Position numbers and translations under genes: made by a program. From contig NZ_CP007806.1 in NCBI RefSeq assembly GCF_000219535.2, positions 4,650,501-4,714,500 of the forward strand: a stretch of 64,000 nt of DNA, read 5' to 3'. Source of the DNA: Brevibacillus laterosporus LMG 15441 (lineage in GTDB: Bacteria > Bacillota > Bacilli > Brevibacillales > Brevibacillaceae). The notes beneath the pieces were generated by a model. That model saw only the letters and a program-made list of their open reading frames with translations, was not told where the DNA came from and did no database searches. Each line of letters starts with the position of its first letter. Within the stretch, counting starts at the first letter, position 1. Shown here piece by piece: positions 42,313 through 49,870 of this stretch.

Positions 42313-42390
42313 TGTTAGCAAAAAAGATTTGTAACCTACTTACAGACTTCTTTCTAAAGCTCCACCATAGGGATTAATCTCAAACGTAAG

Positions 42391-42591
42391 CTACTCCCCT
42401 TTGATAATCTCTTGTACTCTACCTACCATTCCGTTCGTCAATCTTACTTTTATGCCATGTGGATGCGTGCTGGAATTCGTCAGAATGTCTTTCACAATTC
42501 CTCTTGTACGCTTTCCTGTTCGCTGATCTTGTTTTAAAACAATCTCCACTTCTAGCCCAGCTATGATCTCACTTCGCTTTTTCCCATTCAT
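42391..42591 (-). CDS. ywbE: YwbE-family small protein (DUF2196)
   Basis: 66 residues, MNGKKRSEIIAGLEVEIVLK, then QDQRTGKRTRGIVKDILTNS and HPHGIKVRLTNGMVGRVQEI. This is the complete YwbE family sequence pattern, a small beta-barrel (KOW/S1-like) protein of unknown role that is widespread in bacteria. AGGCGGTG precedes the ATG. It is downstream of, and co-directional with, a WD40-like gene, 45 bases away. Confidence 0.92.
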   Translation of the reverse strand: MNGKKRSEIIAGLEVEIVLKQDQRTGKRTRGIVKDILTNSSTHPHGIKVRLTNGMVGRVQEIIKGE

Positions 42592-42635
42592 GTTCGCACC
42601 GCCTGTACCATGCTATATCATTCCTATCTATTTGA

Positions 42636-43949
42636 TTACCAACGTAAGACTTCATCTAGTCCCTTCCAAGTGATAAAACGTTCACATTCACGCAGCGTCC
42701 CCGTTCCAATCCCGTATTCGTCCATCTCCTCCGCCTGCAAATCTAGAAGATGAAGCATGCCTCCATAGGTACCGACTGCCAATAGCGTTTCGTCCTTGGA
42801 GACCGCTATGCCAGAAATCGTACTGCCGACAAAATGACGCCATAGCTCCTGACCTTCTGGATTGATATAACACACGTAGCCGTATGCATTGCCAAACACA
42901 GTTCCCCCTGATAGTGCCACAGCAGTATAGACCCTGGATTCTTCATCCATGATTGGCCACTCTTCTACTGATTTCGCCTGACCATTATCCACCTCTTTCA
43001 ATGGAACGCGAAACATTATTCCATTATAAAAGTGACATGAGTTAAACCAAACGCTCTGATTATCTTTAGAGAATAAGCAGTAATGCGGGTAGCTAGACTC
43101 CGGATAGAACGAATTGCTCTCCCCTGTTTTTCGATCTATAAGTAAATGGTCACTGCATTGACTGCCAAAGGCAATCCAACGTTCATCATGGGAAACAGAA
43201 GCATGAGGCATATCAATGTCAGTATCCTCCAGCTCATCTTCTAAGCACTCTGACACACTAGGATGCAGGAGCGTTACTTGATCTTTTTCTATGAAGTAAA
43301 TCCCGTACCCACTAGCCAGTAGCAAACTTTTCCCGTCTGAAAATGGAATTACTTCCTCTAGTATTTCCTCAGGATGCTCACAATCTGCAAGCGTATTTAA
43401 ATCAGGAATTGTTGATTTAATCTGTGACAATAAATCCTCCCAACGAAACACTGCTACTTCTTCTCCCTGTAAATGTCGATCCGGATGACGAATCAGACGG
43501 ATATCCCGCTGACTAACCAAAGCATATACAGAACCATCCATCGAGCAGCCAATATAGCTTAACTCTTTACATTGCTCTACGCCCTCTTCACTCGCTATGA
43601 AAACACTACTTTTCTCCCATGTTGCTCCTGAGGTGAAGACGAGTGTTTTGCCATCCAGAAATGAAATAGACCTTACAGCCTGCATCTCCTTTTCAAACCT
43701 CGTAGCCAATGGCCATGTCGCAGGAGGAAGCTCTTGACGAAGCTGTTGCCATTTACCCTTCTTGTTAGCGGCCTTTATCATTTCGAAAACTTCTTCCGCC
43801 AATTGAGACCTTTGATCATCTGAAGGATACGCAGGCTCCTGTTTTCCTTCCATCTCTCTTATTTCGCGGATAAAACGGTTTACATCTGAAGCATACCGTT
43901 TTCCTTCCTCACGCCATGCCCCTGCCACTTCTTTGTTTAACCAGTCCAT
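42636..43949 (-). CDS. Uncharacterised WD40/PQQ-like beta-propeller protein
   Basis: 437 residues. An N-terminal helical region (to about 90) contains EVFEMIKAANKKGKWQQLRQ. The rest has irregular propeller-like repeats: VRSISFLDGKTLVFTSGA, IPFSDGKSLLLASGYGIYFI, ASVSHDERWIAFGSQCSDHL, ISGIAVSKDETLLAVGTYGG. No signal peptide is seen, so probably cytoplasmic. Family name and function not recognised. GGAGGGG precedes the ATG. It begins a run of uncharacterised genes extending to 45.3 kb, all on the minus strand. Confidence 0.7.
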   Translation of the reverse strand: MDWLNKEVAGAWREEGKRYASDVNRFIREIREMEGKQEPAYPSDDQRSQLAEEVFEMIKAANKKGKWQQLRQELPPATWPLATRFEKEMQAVRSISFLDGKTLVFTSGATWEKSSVFIASEEGVEQCKELSYIGCSMDGSVYALVSQRDIRLIRHPDRHLQGEEVAVFRWEDLLSQIKSTIPDLNTLADCEHPEEILEEVIPFSDGKSLLLASGYGIYFIEKDQVTLLHPSVSECLEDELEDTDIDMPHASVSHDERWIAFGSQCSDHLLIDRKTGESNSFYPESSYPHYCLFSKDNQSVWFNSCHFYNGIMFRVPLKEVDNGQAKSVEEWPIMDEESRVYTAVALSGGTVFGNAYGYVCYINPEGQELWRHFVGSTISGIAVSKDETLLAVGTYGGMLHLLDLQAEEMDEYGIGTGTLRECERFITWKGLDEVLRW

Positions 43950-44108
43950 GTCTTCCCCTCCTAGATGCTTTCGTTAAAAGAAACTGAATTCACTTGTAAG
44001 CCGATATGATTAACTCCTGATTCTCAAGAAGGAGGTGGGCGGCATCAATCTATCCTCTAGAAACTCCTGCCGTCTTCTCTCGTGAGTTAATCCATCCTTG
44101 TTTTTCTC

Positions 44109-44615
44109 TTACGGGGTAGATGATGAAATTCGCTCTCCCTTCATGGAGCACGCTGCAAGAACAAGCCAAAAATTCTTGTCATCATAACCATTGATGACTC
44201 CACTGATCCTATATCCAGGATATAAATACTCTGGTTTTACCTGACTCTTAACAGCCTCGTACTCTGTGACTGCATAGACGCTATCGTTTACCCTAATGAT
44301 AATTCCCTGAGGATAAAACATTTCGATGACTCCCATGATTTCCTGCCCTATGCTATACTCACTTTTGATCTGATCCCATTCTTCCTTATATGGTTCCAGC
44401 ACGAAGTCCCATAGCCTTTCAAATTCAGCTTTATCTATCACTTCATTGTCTGCATACTCTATTTCAATCTCACTTAATTTAAAATCAGGTCTAGTCGATA
44501 CCGTATAATGATCGTTATCGGTTACCACAATTTGTCGATATGCGACTCTGCGATCATCAAGCTCAAAATAATAGAGTTCATTCTCCTCCATTACTGGCAC
44601 CCTTACATATTGCAT
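44109..44615 (-). CDS. Uncharacterised protein with S1-like C-terminal domain
   Basis: 168 residues. The N-terminal part is acidic (YFELDDRRVAYRQIVVTDND). The C-terminal part, YSIGQEIMGVIEMFYPQGII, then IRVNDSVYAVTEYEAV and YPGYRISGVINGYDDKNFWL, has the repeated G-x-[IV] beta pattern of an S1/OB fold. It might bind RNA or protein (inference). GAGGAGG precedes the ATG. No signal peptide or TM helix. A 9-base inverted repeat GATTAACTC/GAGTTAATC flanks the stretch downstream (44008-44092). Confidence 0.65.
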   Translation of the reverse strand: MQYVRVPVMEENELYYFELDDRRVAYRQIVVTDNDHYTVSTRPDFKLSEIEIEYADNEVIDKAEFERLWDFVLEPYKEEWDQIKSEYSIGQEIMGVIEMFYPQGIIIRVNDSVYAVTEYEAVKSQVKPEYLYPGYRISGVINGYDDKNFWLVLAACSMKGERISSSTP

Positions 44616-44674
44616 GAATTGTCACTCCTCCTCATACCTTTATTCGTTTAAATCCACTCATTTCTTTCGCTTTG

Positions 44675-45286
44675 CTAATCTTCAAATTTTTTCTGTAGCT
44701 TATGGAGTATTTTTACGATAGCGTCCCGATTCTTCGCCTCTTTCATATACGCAGGAAGGGAATGAGAAGCAGTTCGCATAGGACCATTTGCTGGTTTTTC
44801 ACGCAAAGTGGCTGACGTATAGGATATCAGATAGCTCAAATGCTCTCGATTTACAGCCCACACCGGTTTCCCGCGAAAATAATCCAAATAGTATAGCTCC
44901 ATATGAAAAATCGGATCCCTCCCACCTCGAATATCCTGATATCGCCAACGATAATCTGCCACTCTATGCATTGGCACTTGATTGATTGTCTGGCAATGAG
45001 GGCAAGCTATATTCAGTTGTTTTTGGGTTAGTTGCTTTTCATCCTTTACTTCCAGATTGAAGTATCTTTCACAATGCTGGCATACCCCTCTAGCCGAGTA
45101 TTTATAGGCTTCCATTTGCGTTTCGGTATGATAACACGCACCGCATCTTAGAACATATTCATTAGATTCTATTGAAATATATGCGTTTTTCGAACATTTC
45201 GGGCAATGCACGACTACCTTGCCCCCATAATGAGTTACCATATTAAAGCAATATTTATGACCATACTCATCTGTAAATCGTTCCAA
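44675..45286 (-). CDS. Uncharacterised zinc-ribbon protein
   Basis: 203 residues with four Cys pairs: CPKC and CGAC (about residues 28-51), then CQHC and CPHC (about 69-97). They make two zinc ribbons of the TFIIB-like sort. The C-terminal half (HMELYYLDYFRGKPVWAVNR, EHLSYLISYTSATLREKP) has the look of a small winged or helical domain seen in Bacillus zinc-ribbon proteins of unknown role. Start is TTG at 45286 with AGGAGG 7 bases upstream. It may bind nucleic acid (inference). It lies 60 bases upstream of the S1-like gene, so the two may form an operon. Confidence 0.75.
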   Translation of the reverse strand: MERFTDEYGHKYCFNMVTHYGGKVVVHCPKCSKNAYISIESNEYVLRCGACYHTETQMEAYKYSARGVCQHCERYFNLEVKDEKQLTQKQLNIACPHCQTINQVPMHRVADYRWRYQDIRGGRDPIFHMELYYLDYFRGKPVWAVNREHLSYLISYTSATLREKPANGPMRTASHSLPAYMKEAKNRDAIVKILHKLQKKFED

Positions 45287-45377
45287 TATAGACCCTCCTA
45301 CTTGTTTATCTCTAAAATGATTTATCCTTCTCTTCTACACTTACAGCGTTATTGCCCTATCATATGTATCGTCAAAA

Positions 45378-45854
45378 TGGTAGACATCTCTTGAATGGAG
45401 CAAATAAACTAGTCCAGCACTTTTCTGAATCAGATGATCAACGGGATTAAAAGATAGCCTTGTTCCTATAAAAAACCTAGAGATTCTCCATAACATTACA
45501 CCTGATTTTGATCTGATCTCACAACTAAGCAAAAAATATCAGGTTATTGGCTTTCATTTATTCACATTGGATACAAAAAACGAAATGATTGCTGCTTGCC
45601 GGAACTTTGCCCCTTTGTATGATATACCGGAGGAAAGTGCGACAGGGACATCCTGTGGGGCACTAGCATGCTATTTGTACAAGCATAAATTCATTTCTGA
45701 TCAGGCCATTCACCCCTTAGTCTTCTCTCAGGGTCACAGCATGAATCAGCCTTCCACCATTATTTCAAGACTTTCTATTAAACAGGGGAAAATCGAACAA
45801 ATTGAGGTTGGCGGGACTGCATCAAATATTCAACAAAGGTTCGTCATCATATAA
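45378..45854 (+). pseudogene. PhzF-family isomerase pseudogene (N-terminal half lost)
   Basis: From 45438 an open frame reads STGLKDSLVPIKNLEILHNI, then CRNFAPLYDIPEESATGTSC and GALACYLYKHKF, ending in VGGTASNIQQ. These are the central and C-terminal hallmarks of PhzF proteins (diaminopimelate-epimerase fold). Upstream, WMEQ-like fragments occur in other frames with stops. The catalytic N-terminal Glu region is missing. Open frame from the ATG at 45567 would give 95 residues but has no ribosome site. I call it a pseudogene. Confidence 0.8.
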
Positions 45855-45885
45855 ATGTTATTCTGGAAGCCCCGTGTAATATACA

Positions 45886-45917
45886 AAAAAAGACACCTGA
45901 ATCATAAGGTGTCTTTT
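45886..45917 (+). terminator. Terminator after the phzF pseudogene
   Basis: AAAAGACACC pairs with GGTGTCTTTT around 12 bases; usable on either strand. It also lies downstream of the FusB-type gene on the minus strand, though 140 bases away. Confidence 0.8.
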
Positions 45918-46058
45918 GATTTGCGATATGATAGTGCATCGATAGTTATTCTCTTAGAAATGTCTATTGTTCAGCCATTGATTAAGCTGTGATTTAAGTT
46001 ACGAAAGGTTCAATGAGGGGTGAGTATTTTATATGAGTTAATACCAACTAGAACTGAT

Positions 46059-46709
46059 TTAGCCTATTACATCCTCAATAAACCTCTCTAAGGCAGTAAC
46101 ATCCGTAATCCTGCTGTTACACTCATGACTATTAATACATATATACTGACCAACCGCTTTGTAATAATCAGAGGATACATGAGCAGCTCTTGATTTCGAG
46201 ATCGCTGAAAATAAAGCAACATCCGTATATCCATGGCATAATGCACATATGTTTTTCTTGTGTACAAGAGAATATCTCCCTTCGATCCCAACGGCTTTCC
46301 CTTTAAAATGATAAACAATGAATAGTTTATTGCTAGAAATGTTAATCCAGCCAAGATAGGTTACCTTGAGGAAGTCAATCGTTACTAAATCAGGAACCTT
46401 AAGCTTTTTATTTTTGGGGAATAGCTTCCTGATCTGTTTTTCAGTCACCTGTGGAAATTCAAGTAAGTAGGGTGTTAATGAACGGAGATAATCCTGAAAC
46501 TCTTCCGCTTTTATGGAAGAGATTCTCCCCAACAATTGTTTTTGAATATCCGTAACGGTGGGAAACACGTCTATTACTTTTACTTCTGCTCCATACCTCA
46601 CCGCTTCCATTACTTTAGGATCAGCAACAGTTAAGGTAGCGTTTCGCAGAATATCTATTTGCTTCTTAATAAAGTTATATTGATGATTTTGAATAAATGG
46701 CTCCACCAT
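46059..46709 (-). CDS. FusB/FusC-type elongation factor G-binding protein
   Basis: 216 residues. An N-terminal helical domain (PFIQNHQYNFIKKQIDILRN) precedes a C-terminal FBP_C-type domain with a four-Cys zinc finger: NICALCHGYTDVALFS holds two Cys, and CINSHECNSRIT the others. Proteins of this family bind EF-G and help release it from ribosomes stalled by fusidic acid. Length matches FusB (about 213). GGAGGG precedes the ATG. In spore formers such genes are often intrinsic. Whether it gives resistance here is inference. Confidence 0.85.
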   Translation of the reverse strand: MVEPFIQNHQYNFIKKQIDILRNATLTVADPKVMEAVRYGAEVKVIDVFPTVTDIQKQLLGRISSIKAEEFQDYLRSLTPYLLEFPQVTEKQIRKLFPKNKKLKVPDLVTIDFLKVTYLGWINISSNKLFIVYHFKGKAVGIEGRYSLVHKKNICALCHGYTDVALFSAISKSRAAHVSSDYYKAVGQYICINSHECNSRITDVTALERFIEDVIG

Positions 46710-46843
46710 ATCGTTCCCTCCAAATCCATAAACCTAGTCTTTTCAAAAGGCTCAAGCTTTCTTCCCTTCTTCACTCTTTCACTATAAAAAATTGGCTTGT
46801 GCTTTGATATGCAGTCTTTGATTCAGAAATGAACTCGACATAC

Positions 46844-46881
46844 AAAAAGCACTTATAATCTTGGGAATAGATTATAAGTGC
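46844..46881 (-). terminator. Terminator of the CD3324-like gene
   Basis: On the minus strand GCACTTATAATC, nine-base loop, GATTATAAGTGC, then five T. The stem is a perfect 12 bp. Confidence 0.93.
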
Positions 46882-46889
46882 AGCAATCT

Positions 46890-47162
46890 TCACGCCTGTT
46901 TACTGGAATATACAATTTTTTTAATCGTCTCTATCGAAAGAAAATGGTCATCAGCTAATTGATGAATCGTTTTTCCATTTTTGAATGCATGCCTAATGGC
47001 AGTATTTCTATCATCAATGAGCTTTCTTCCGCCAGAACGCGAGCCCCATTTTTGGTGCGTCGTTTTTGGTTTGGGAATATATATGGTTTCACCTTGAATA
47101 TATTTTTGAATTTCAACAAGCAGCTTTTCGGGTAAAATAGCTGTTGCACTCACATATTTCAT
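46890..47162 (-). CDS. CD3324-family small HTH protein
   Basis: 90 residues: MKYVSATAILPEKLLVEIQK, YIQGETIYIPKP, WGSRSGGRKLIDDRNTAIRH, then HQLADDHFLSIETIKKIVYS, a helix-turn-helix like that of Mor/CD3324-type proteins. The family is widespread in Clostridia and Bacilli and its role is not known; DNA binding is inferred. ATG at 47162 has AGGGGG upstream; an earlier in-frame start at 47213 lacks one. A 30-codon ORF with a strong ribosome site lies 88 bases upstream in the same direction. Confidence 0.8.
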   Translation of the reverse strand: MKYVSATAILPEKLLVEIQKYIQGETIYIPKPKTTHQKWGSRSGGRKLIDDRNTAIRHAFKNGKTIHQLADDHFLSIETIKKIVYSSKQA

Positions 47163-47249
47163 TTCTGACTGCCCCCTATTCATTAAATCAATGAAAATAA
47201 GGTGCAAAGCCAAAAATTAGAAATGATCTATGCTAACTTGGGCGATTTT

Positions 47250-47342
47250 CTATTGAATATCCACCCCATGCAAAGTATCGCCTCCAATACTTGGCTTTGC
47301 ATGAGATGCTGCGGTCTCTGACAAACTACGCTTTATTGCCAT
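47250..47342 (-). CDS. Short ORF, 30 residues, with near-perfect ribosome site
   Basis: ATG at 47342 is preceded by AGGAGGTGATAAGCA, a nine-base match to the 16S tail at ideal distance. The peptide starts MAIKRSLSETAASHAKPSIG and ends GDTLHGVDIQ. It has no hydrophobic segment and no Cys, but contains Ser/Thr (5). A 9-bp inverted repeat CATGCAAAG/CTTTGCATG (47267-47303) lies inside the coding part. I know no family. It may be a signalling or precursor peptide, or a translated leader of the downstream small HTH gene. Confidence 0.5.
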   Translation of the reverse strand: MAIKRSLSETAASHAKPSIGGDTLHGVDIQ

Positions 47343-47467
47343 TGCTTATCACCTCCTGGGATTTTCATTAGTCATTTTTCATTTTTTGTATAATTTCAAT
47401 CATATATGATGTGGTTTGTCAGGGGAAGTGAGTTATGGTTGATTGGTACTGATTTCGGATACCCAAT

Positions 47468-48511
47468 CTAACCAAAATCTTCGCTTAGGAATACATTATA
47501 ATGATTATATCGAGTTTCTAACGTATACCTATCATTCATGTTGTTCTGTAATTTGGCAATATGCTCATACAGCCAATCTTCATGTACATCCCTATTTTTG
47601 TATTCCTTTATACTTGTCTCATTAAAAATTTTATCTTTTTCATTGCTGCTCGCCTTGTATTTTATCAAGCATTGTACATCATTTGGAATGTCACCTAATA
47701 AATAGCTTATGCCTTCTGCTGTTATATCCATTTCACTCAAAGTCTGATTGTAATTAACCTGCTCAATTAATTTTCCATTTAGCGTTCTCTGATTGGCTTT
47801 TACCTGTTTAATAAAATCTTTCGTGTTAAAAATCATGATGGTTTCCAAATGGTCATAGTAAGGATCACTTGCTTTTGTCTCTCTCCACATGCTTTGTTTT
47901 TCATACGCATAAATTCTACCTGTCTTCATATAGAAGTAGTAATGCTGATCGGCATAGAAAGCTTGTAGGCTATCAAGTCGAAGCAAACTATCATTATGAC
48001 CTATATCTGAAGTTATTTTATAAACAGATGGTTCAATCGAATCAATTAAGAAAATATCACTATAGTAAGGTTTCCCATACTCTACCCCTGAACTTGAGAT
48101 GAAAAAAAGGGCGTACTGATCGTCTAGGGCATATATTTCAGATAAATGAGCCTCAACGTCATTCAAGCTATTGGTTTCCATCCATTTATTGCGATATTCG
48201 TCAGCTTGTATCACTGTAATTTTATTTGTACGTTTTTCATTGGTCTCTATCCGATAAAATGCGATTACATTTTTGTTATCTTGCTGATCAAGCTCAGCTC
48301 CGTATATTACCTTGCCTGTAGGTGAGATTGAGATTTTGGCTATTTGTTGAGGGATGGGATATAGGGTTTCCTTTTTTCCTTTTTCGAGATTAATGTTACA
48401 GATTGCTAGTTTTCCTTTTTCACAGGAATGACTGCAAGCTATGAATGATGGATTTACGATAGGCTTAAGTGGGATTAGTAGAGGTATTTCGCCCCATTTT
48501 TCTTTTTGCAT
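47468..48511 (-). CDS. Uncharacterised protein, likely beta-rich
   Basis: About 347 residues, no family recognised. Repeated beta-strand-like stretches (KISISPTGKVIYGAELDQQD, YYFYMKTGRIYAYEKQSMWR, SEIYALDDQYALFFISSSGV) suggest a propeller-like fold of the WD40/TolB sort. No signal peptide. I prefer ATG 48511 (MQKEKWGEIPLL), with GGAGG ten bases upstream; the frame is open to an ATG at 48589 that lacks a site. More AT-rich than neighbours, between the small HTH gene and ssrA. Confidence 0.6.
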   Translation of the reverse strand: MQKEKWGEIPLLIPLKPIVNPSFIACSHSCEKGKLAICNINLEKGKKETLYPIPQQIAKISISPTGKVIYGAELDQQDNKNVIAFYRIETNEKRTNKITVIQADEYRNKWMETNSLNDVEAHLSEIYALDDQYALFFISSSGVEYGKPYYSDIFLIDSIEPSVYKITSDIGHNDSLLRLDSLQAFYADQHYYFYMKTGRIYAYEKQSMWRETKASDPYYDHLETIMIFNTKDFIKQVKANQRTLNGKLIEQVNYNQTLSEMDITAEGISYLLGDIPNDVQCLIKYKASSNEKDKIFNETSIKEYKNRDVHEDWLYEHIAKLQNNMNDRYTLETRYNHYNVFLSEDFG

Positions 48512-48697
48512 TATATATTTGCCTCCAATATATAAATACGGGTATGGTTTCATCGATGATAATAACATGATTTCATAATTTTCGATCATTTCACACGAAA
48601 GATTGACACTAATTTTTCAATACGATTTCTTTTCCTTGTCCTAGCAAAAAAAAGTGTGTTTCCATCTATTTTCTAAATCATTCTTCATAAAAATGAA

Positions 48698-48740
48698 AAT
48701 TGGGAGATTCAACAGCTTTTACCTGTCAAATCTCCCAATT
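48698..48740 (-). terminator. Terminator of ssrA
   Basis: On the minus strand AATTGGGAGATT pairs perfectly with AATCTCCCAATT, then TTTCATTTTTATG. It lies 12 bases after the RNA 3' end. Confidence 0.9.
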
Positions 48741-48751
48741 CGGTACTTTTA

Positions 48752-49103
48752 TGGAGGCGGGGGGATTCGAACCCCCGTCCGAAAACAGCGATACATGAGC
48801 ATCTCCGAGCGCAGTCACTCATTTATGTTTCGGTAGTGGATTCGCGGAGTGACGCGCTGACCCGCTACCTAGTCTGATTGATCTTCTTCCATCGGCTCCA
48901 GACGGAAGCCTCAGGCGTATCCCACTAAGAGTGAGTGCTAGTCACGCCACATGGGCGATGGAGTGGTAGCACCTAGCTGAGATTAGGCAGCTAGAGAAAG
49001 TTGTTTGTTGCCAGTTAATGGCTTTCCGCGTTGTTGACGAGGTCCGCAGCCCCCCGGCTCGCTTCTCATGCTCTACCATCCCCGTCGAATCCAAAACGCC
49101 CCC
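48752..49103 (-). ncRNA. ssrA: tmRNA
   Basis: 352 nt on the minus strand. The 5' end GGGGGCGTTTTGGATTCGAC and 3' end GGGGGTTCGAATCCCCC-CGCCTCC-A form the tRNA-like domain: 7-bp acceptor with one G-U, T-arm with TTCGAAT loop; CCA is not encoded. The internal ORF reads GGC AAC AAA CAA CTT TCT CTA GCT GCC TAA, giving the tag (A)GNKQLSLAA. It rescues stalled ribosomes with SmpB, whose gene is 190 bases upstream. Resume codon placement is by analogy. Confidence 0.97.
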
Positions 49104-49293
49104 AGGATAGAAAGAGCAAAGAAAACTTATTCAGTTTTTCTTTACTACACAGCCTCATATAAAATAAATGGCTTGCAACGATGTCTCAAATCGTCCATCG
49201 TTGTACACCTATACTACCACAGTTTACGTAAAAATCTCAATGTGGGTTACTGGCAGAGTTGGAAGAACTGCCGCCTGAAGCCGTTCTTTTCCT

Positions 49294-49767
49294 CTAATAT
49301 TTCTGACGGTCTCTCAGGGCTCTCGCAACCTCGCGTTGGGCATCCTTTTTCTTCAGGTCCTCACGCTTGTCATAATTCTTTTTCCCACGGACAACAGCAA
49401 GCTCAAGCTTTGCCCAGCCGTTTTTTAAATAAATGCTAAGCGGAACAAGGGAATATCCCTGTTCACGAATCAAGCTGTTCAATTTCAGAATCTCCAAACG
49501 CTTCATTAACAAACGGCGATTTCGTTCAGGTTCATGATTGAATCGATTGCCTTGTTCGTAAGGGCTAATGTGCACGTTATATAAAATAAGCTCTCCATTA
49601 ACAATACGAGCAAAACTATCCTTTAGCTGCACTCGTCCGCCTCGAATCGACTTGATTTCCGTACCGGTTAGCTCGATACCTGCCTCCATCACTTCTTCAA
49701 TGTGATAATCATGTCGGGCTTTTTTGTTTTGGGCTACAGTTTTTGTTCCTTTTTTAGAAACGGTCAC
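49294..49767 (-). CDS. smpB: SsrA-binding protein SmpB
   Basis: 157 residues. [60 protein letters not shown] and the basic C-terminal tail [20 protein letters not shown] are the full SmpB pattern. It binds tmRNA and guides it into stalled ribosomes. Start is GTG at 49767 (MTVSKKGT) with GAGGTGAT upstream; the ATG three codons earlier overlaps that site. It lies between rnr and ssrA, the usual Bacillales order. Confidence 0.97.
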   Translation of the reverse strand: MTVSKKGTKTVAQNKKARHDYHIEEVMEAGIELTGTEIKSIRGGRVQLKDSFARIVNGELILYNVHISPYEQGNRFNHEPERNRRLLMKRLEILKLNSLIREQGYSLVPLSIYLKNGWAKLELAVVRGKKNYDKREDLKKKDAQREVARALRDRQKY

Positions 49768-49821
49768 GGAAATCACCTCATCTGAGCAAGAGTAGTGCCT
49801 TTAATTTTAACAAAAATAAGA

Positions 49822-49857
49822 CAAGAAGGCAATGCTTTGTACTCCATTGCCTTCTTG
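49822..49857 (-). terminator. Terminator of rnr
   Basis: CAAGAAGGCAATG pairs perfectly (13 bp) with CATTGCCTTCTTG; on the minus strand TCTTATTTTTG follows. Confidence 0.9.
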
Positions 49858-49870
49858 CGTCTCTTCACGC

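Noticed and set aside
48654-48836. Plus-strand frame over the ssrA 3' end
   Set aside because: It is the complement of the tmRNA and its terminator.
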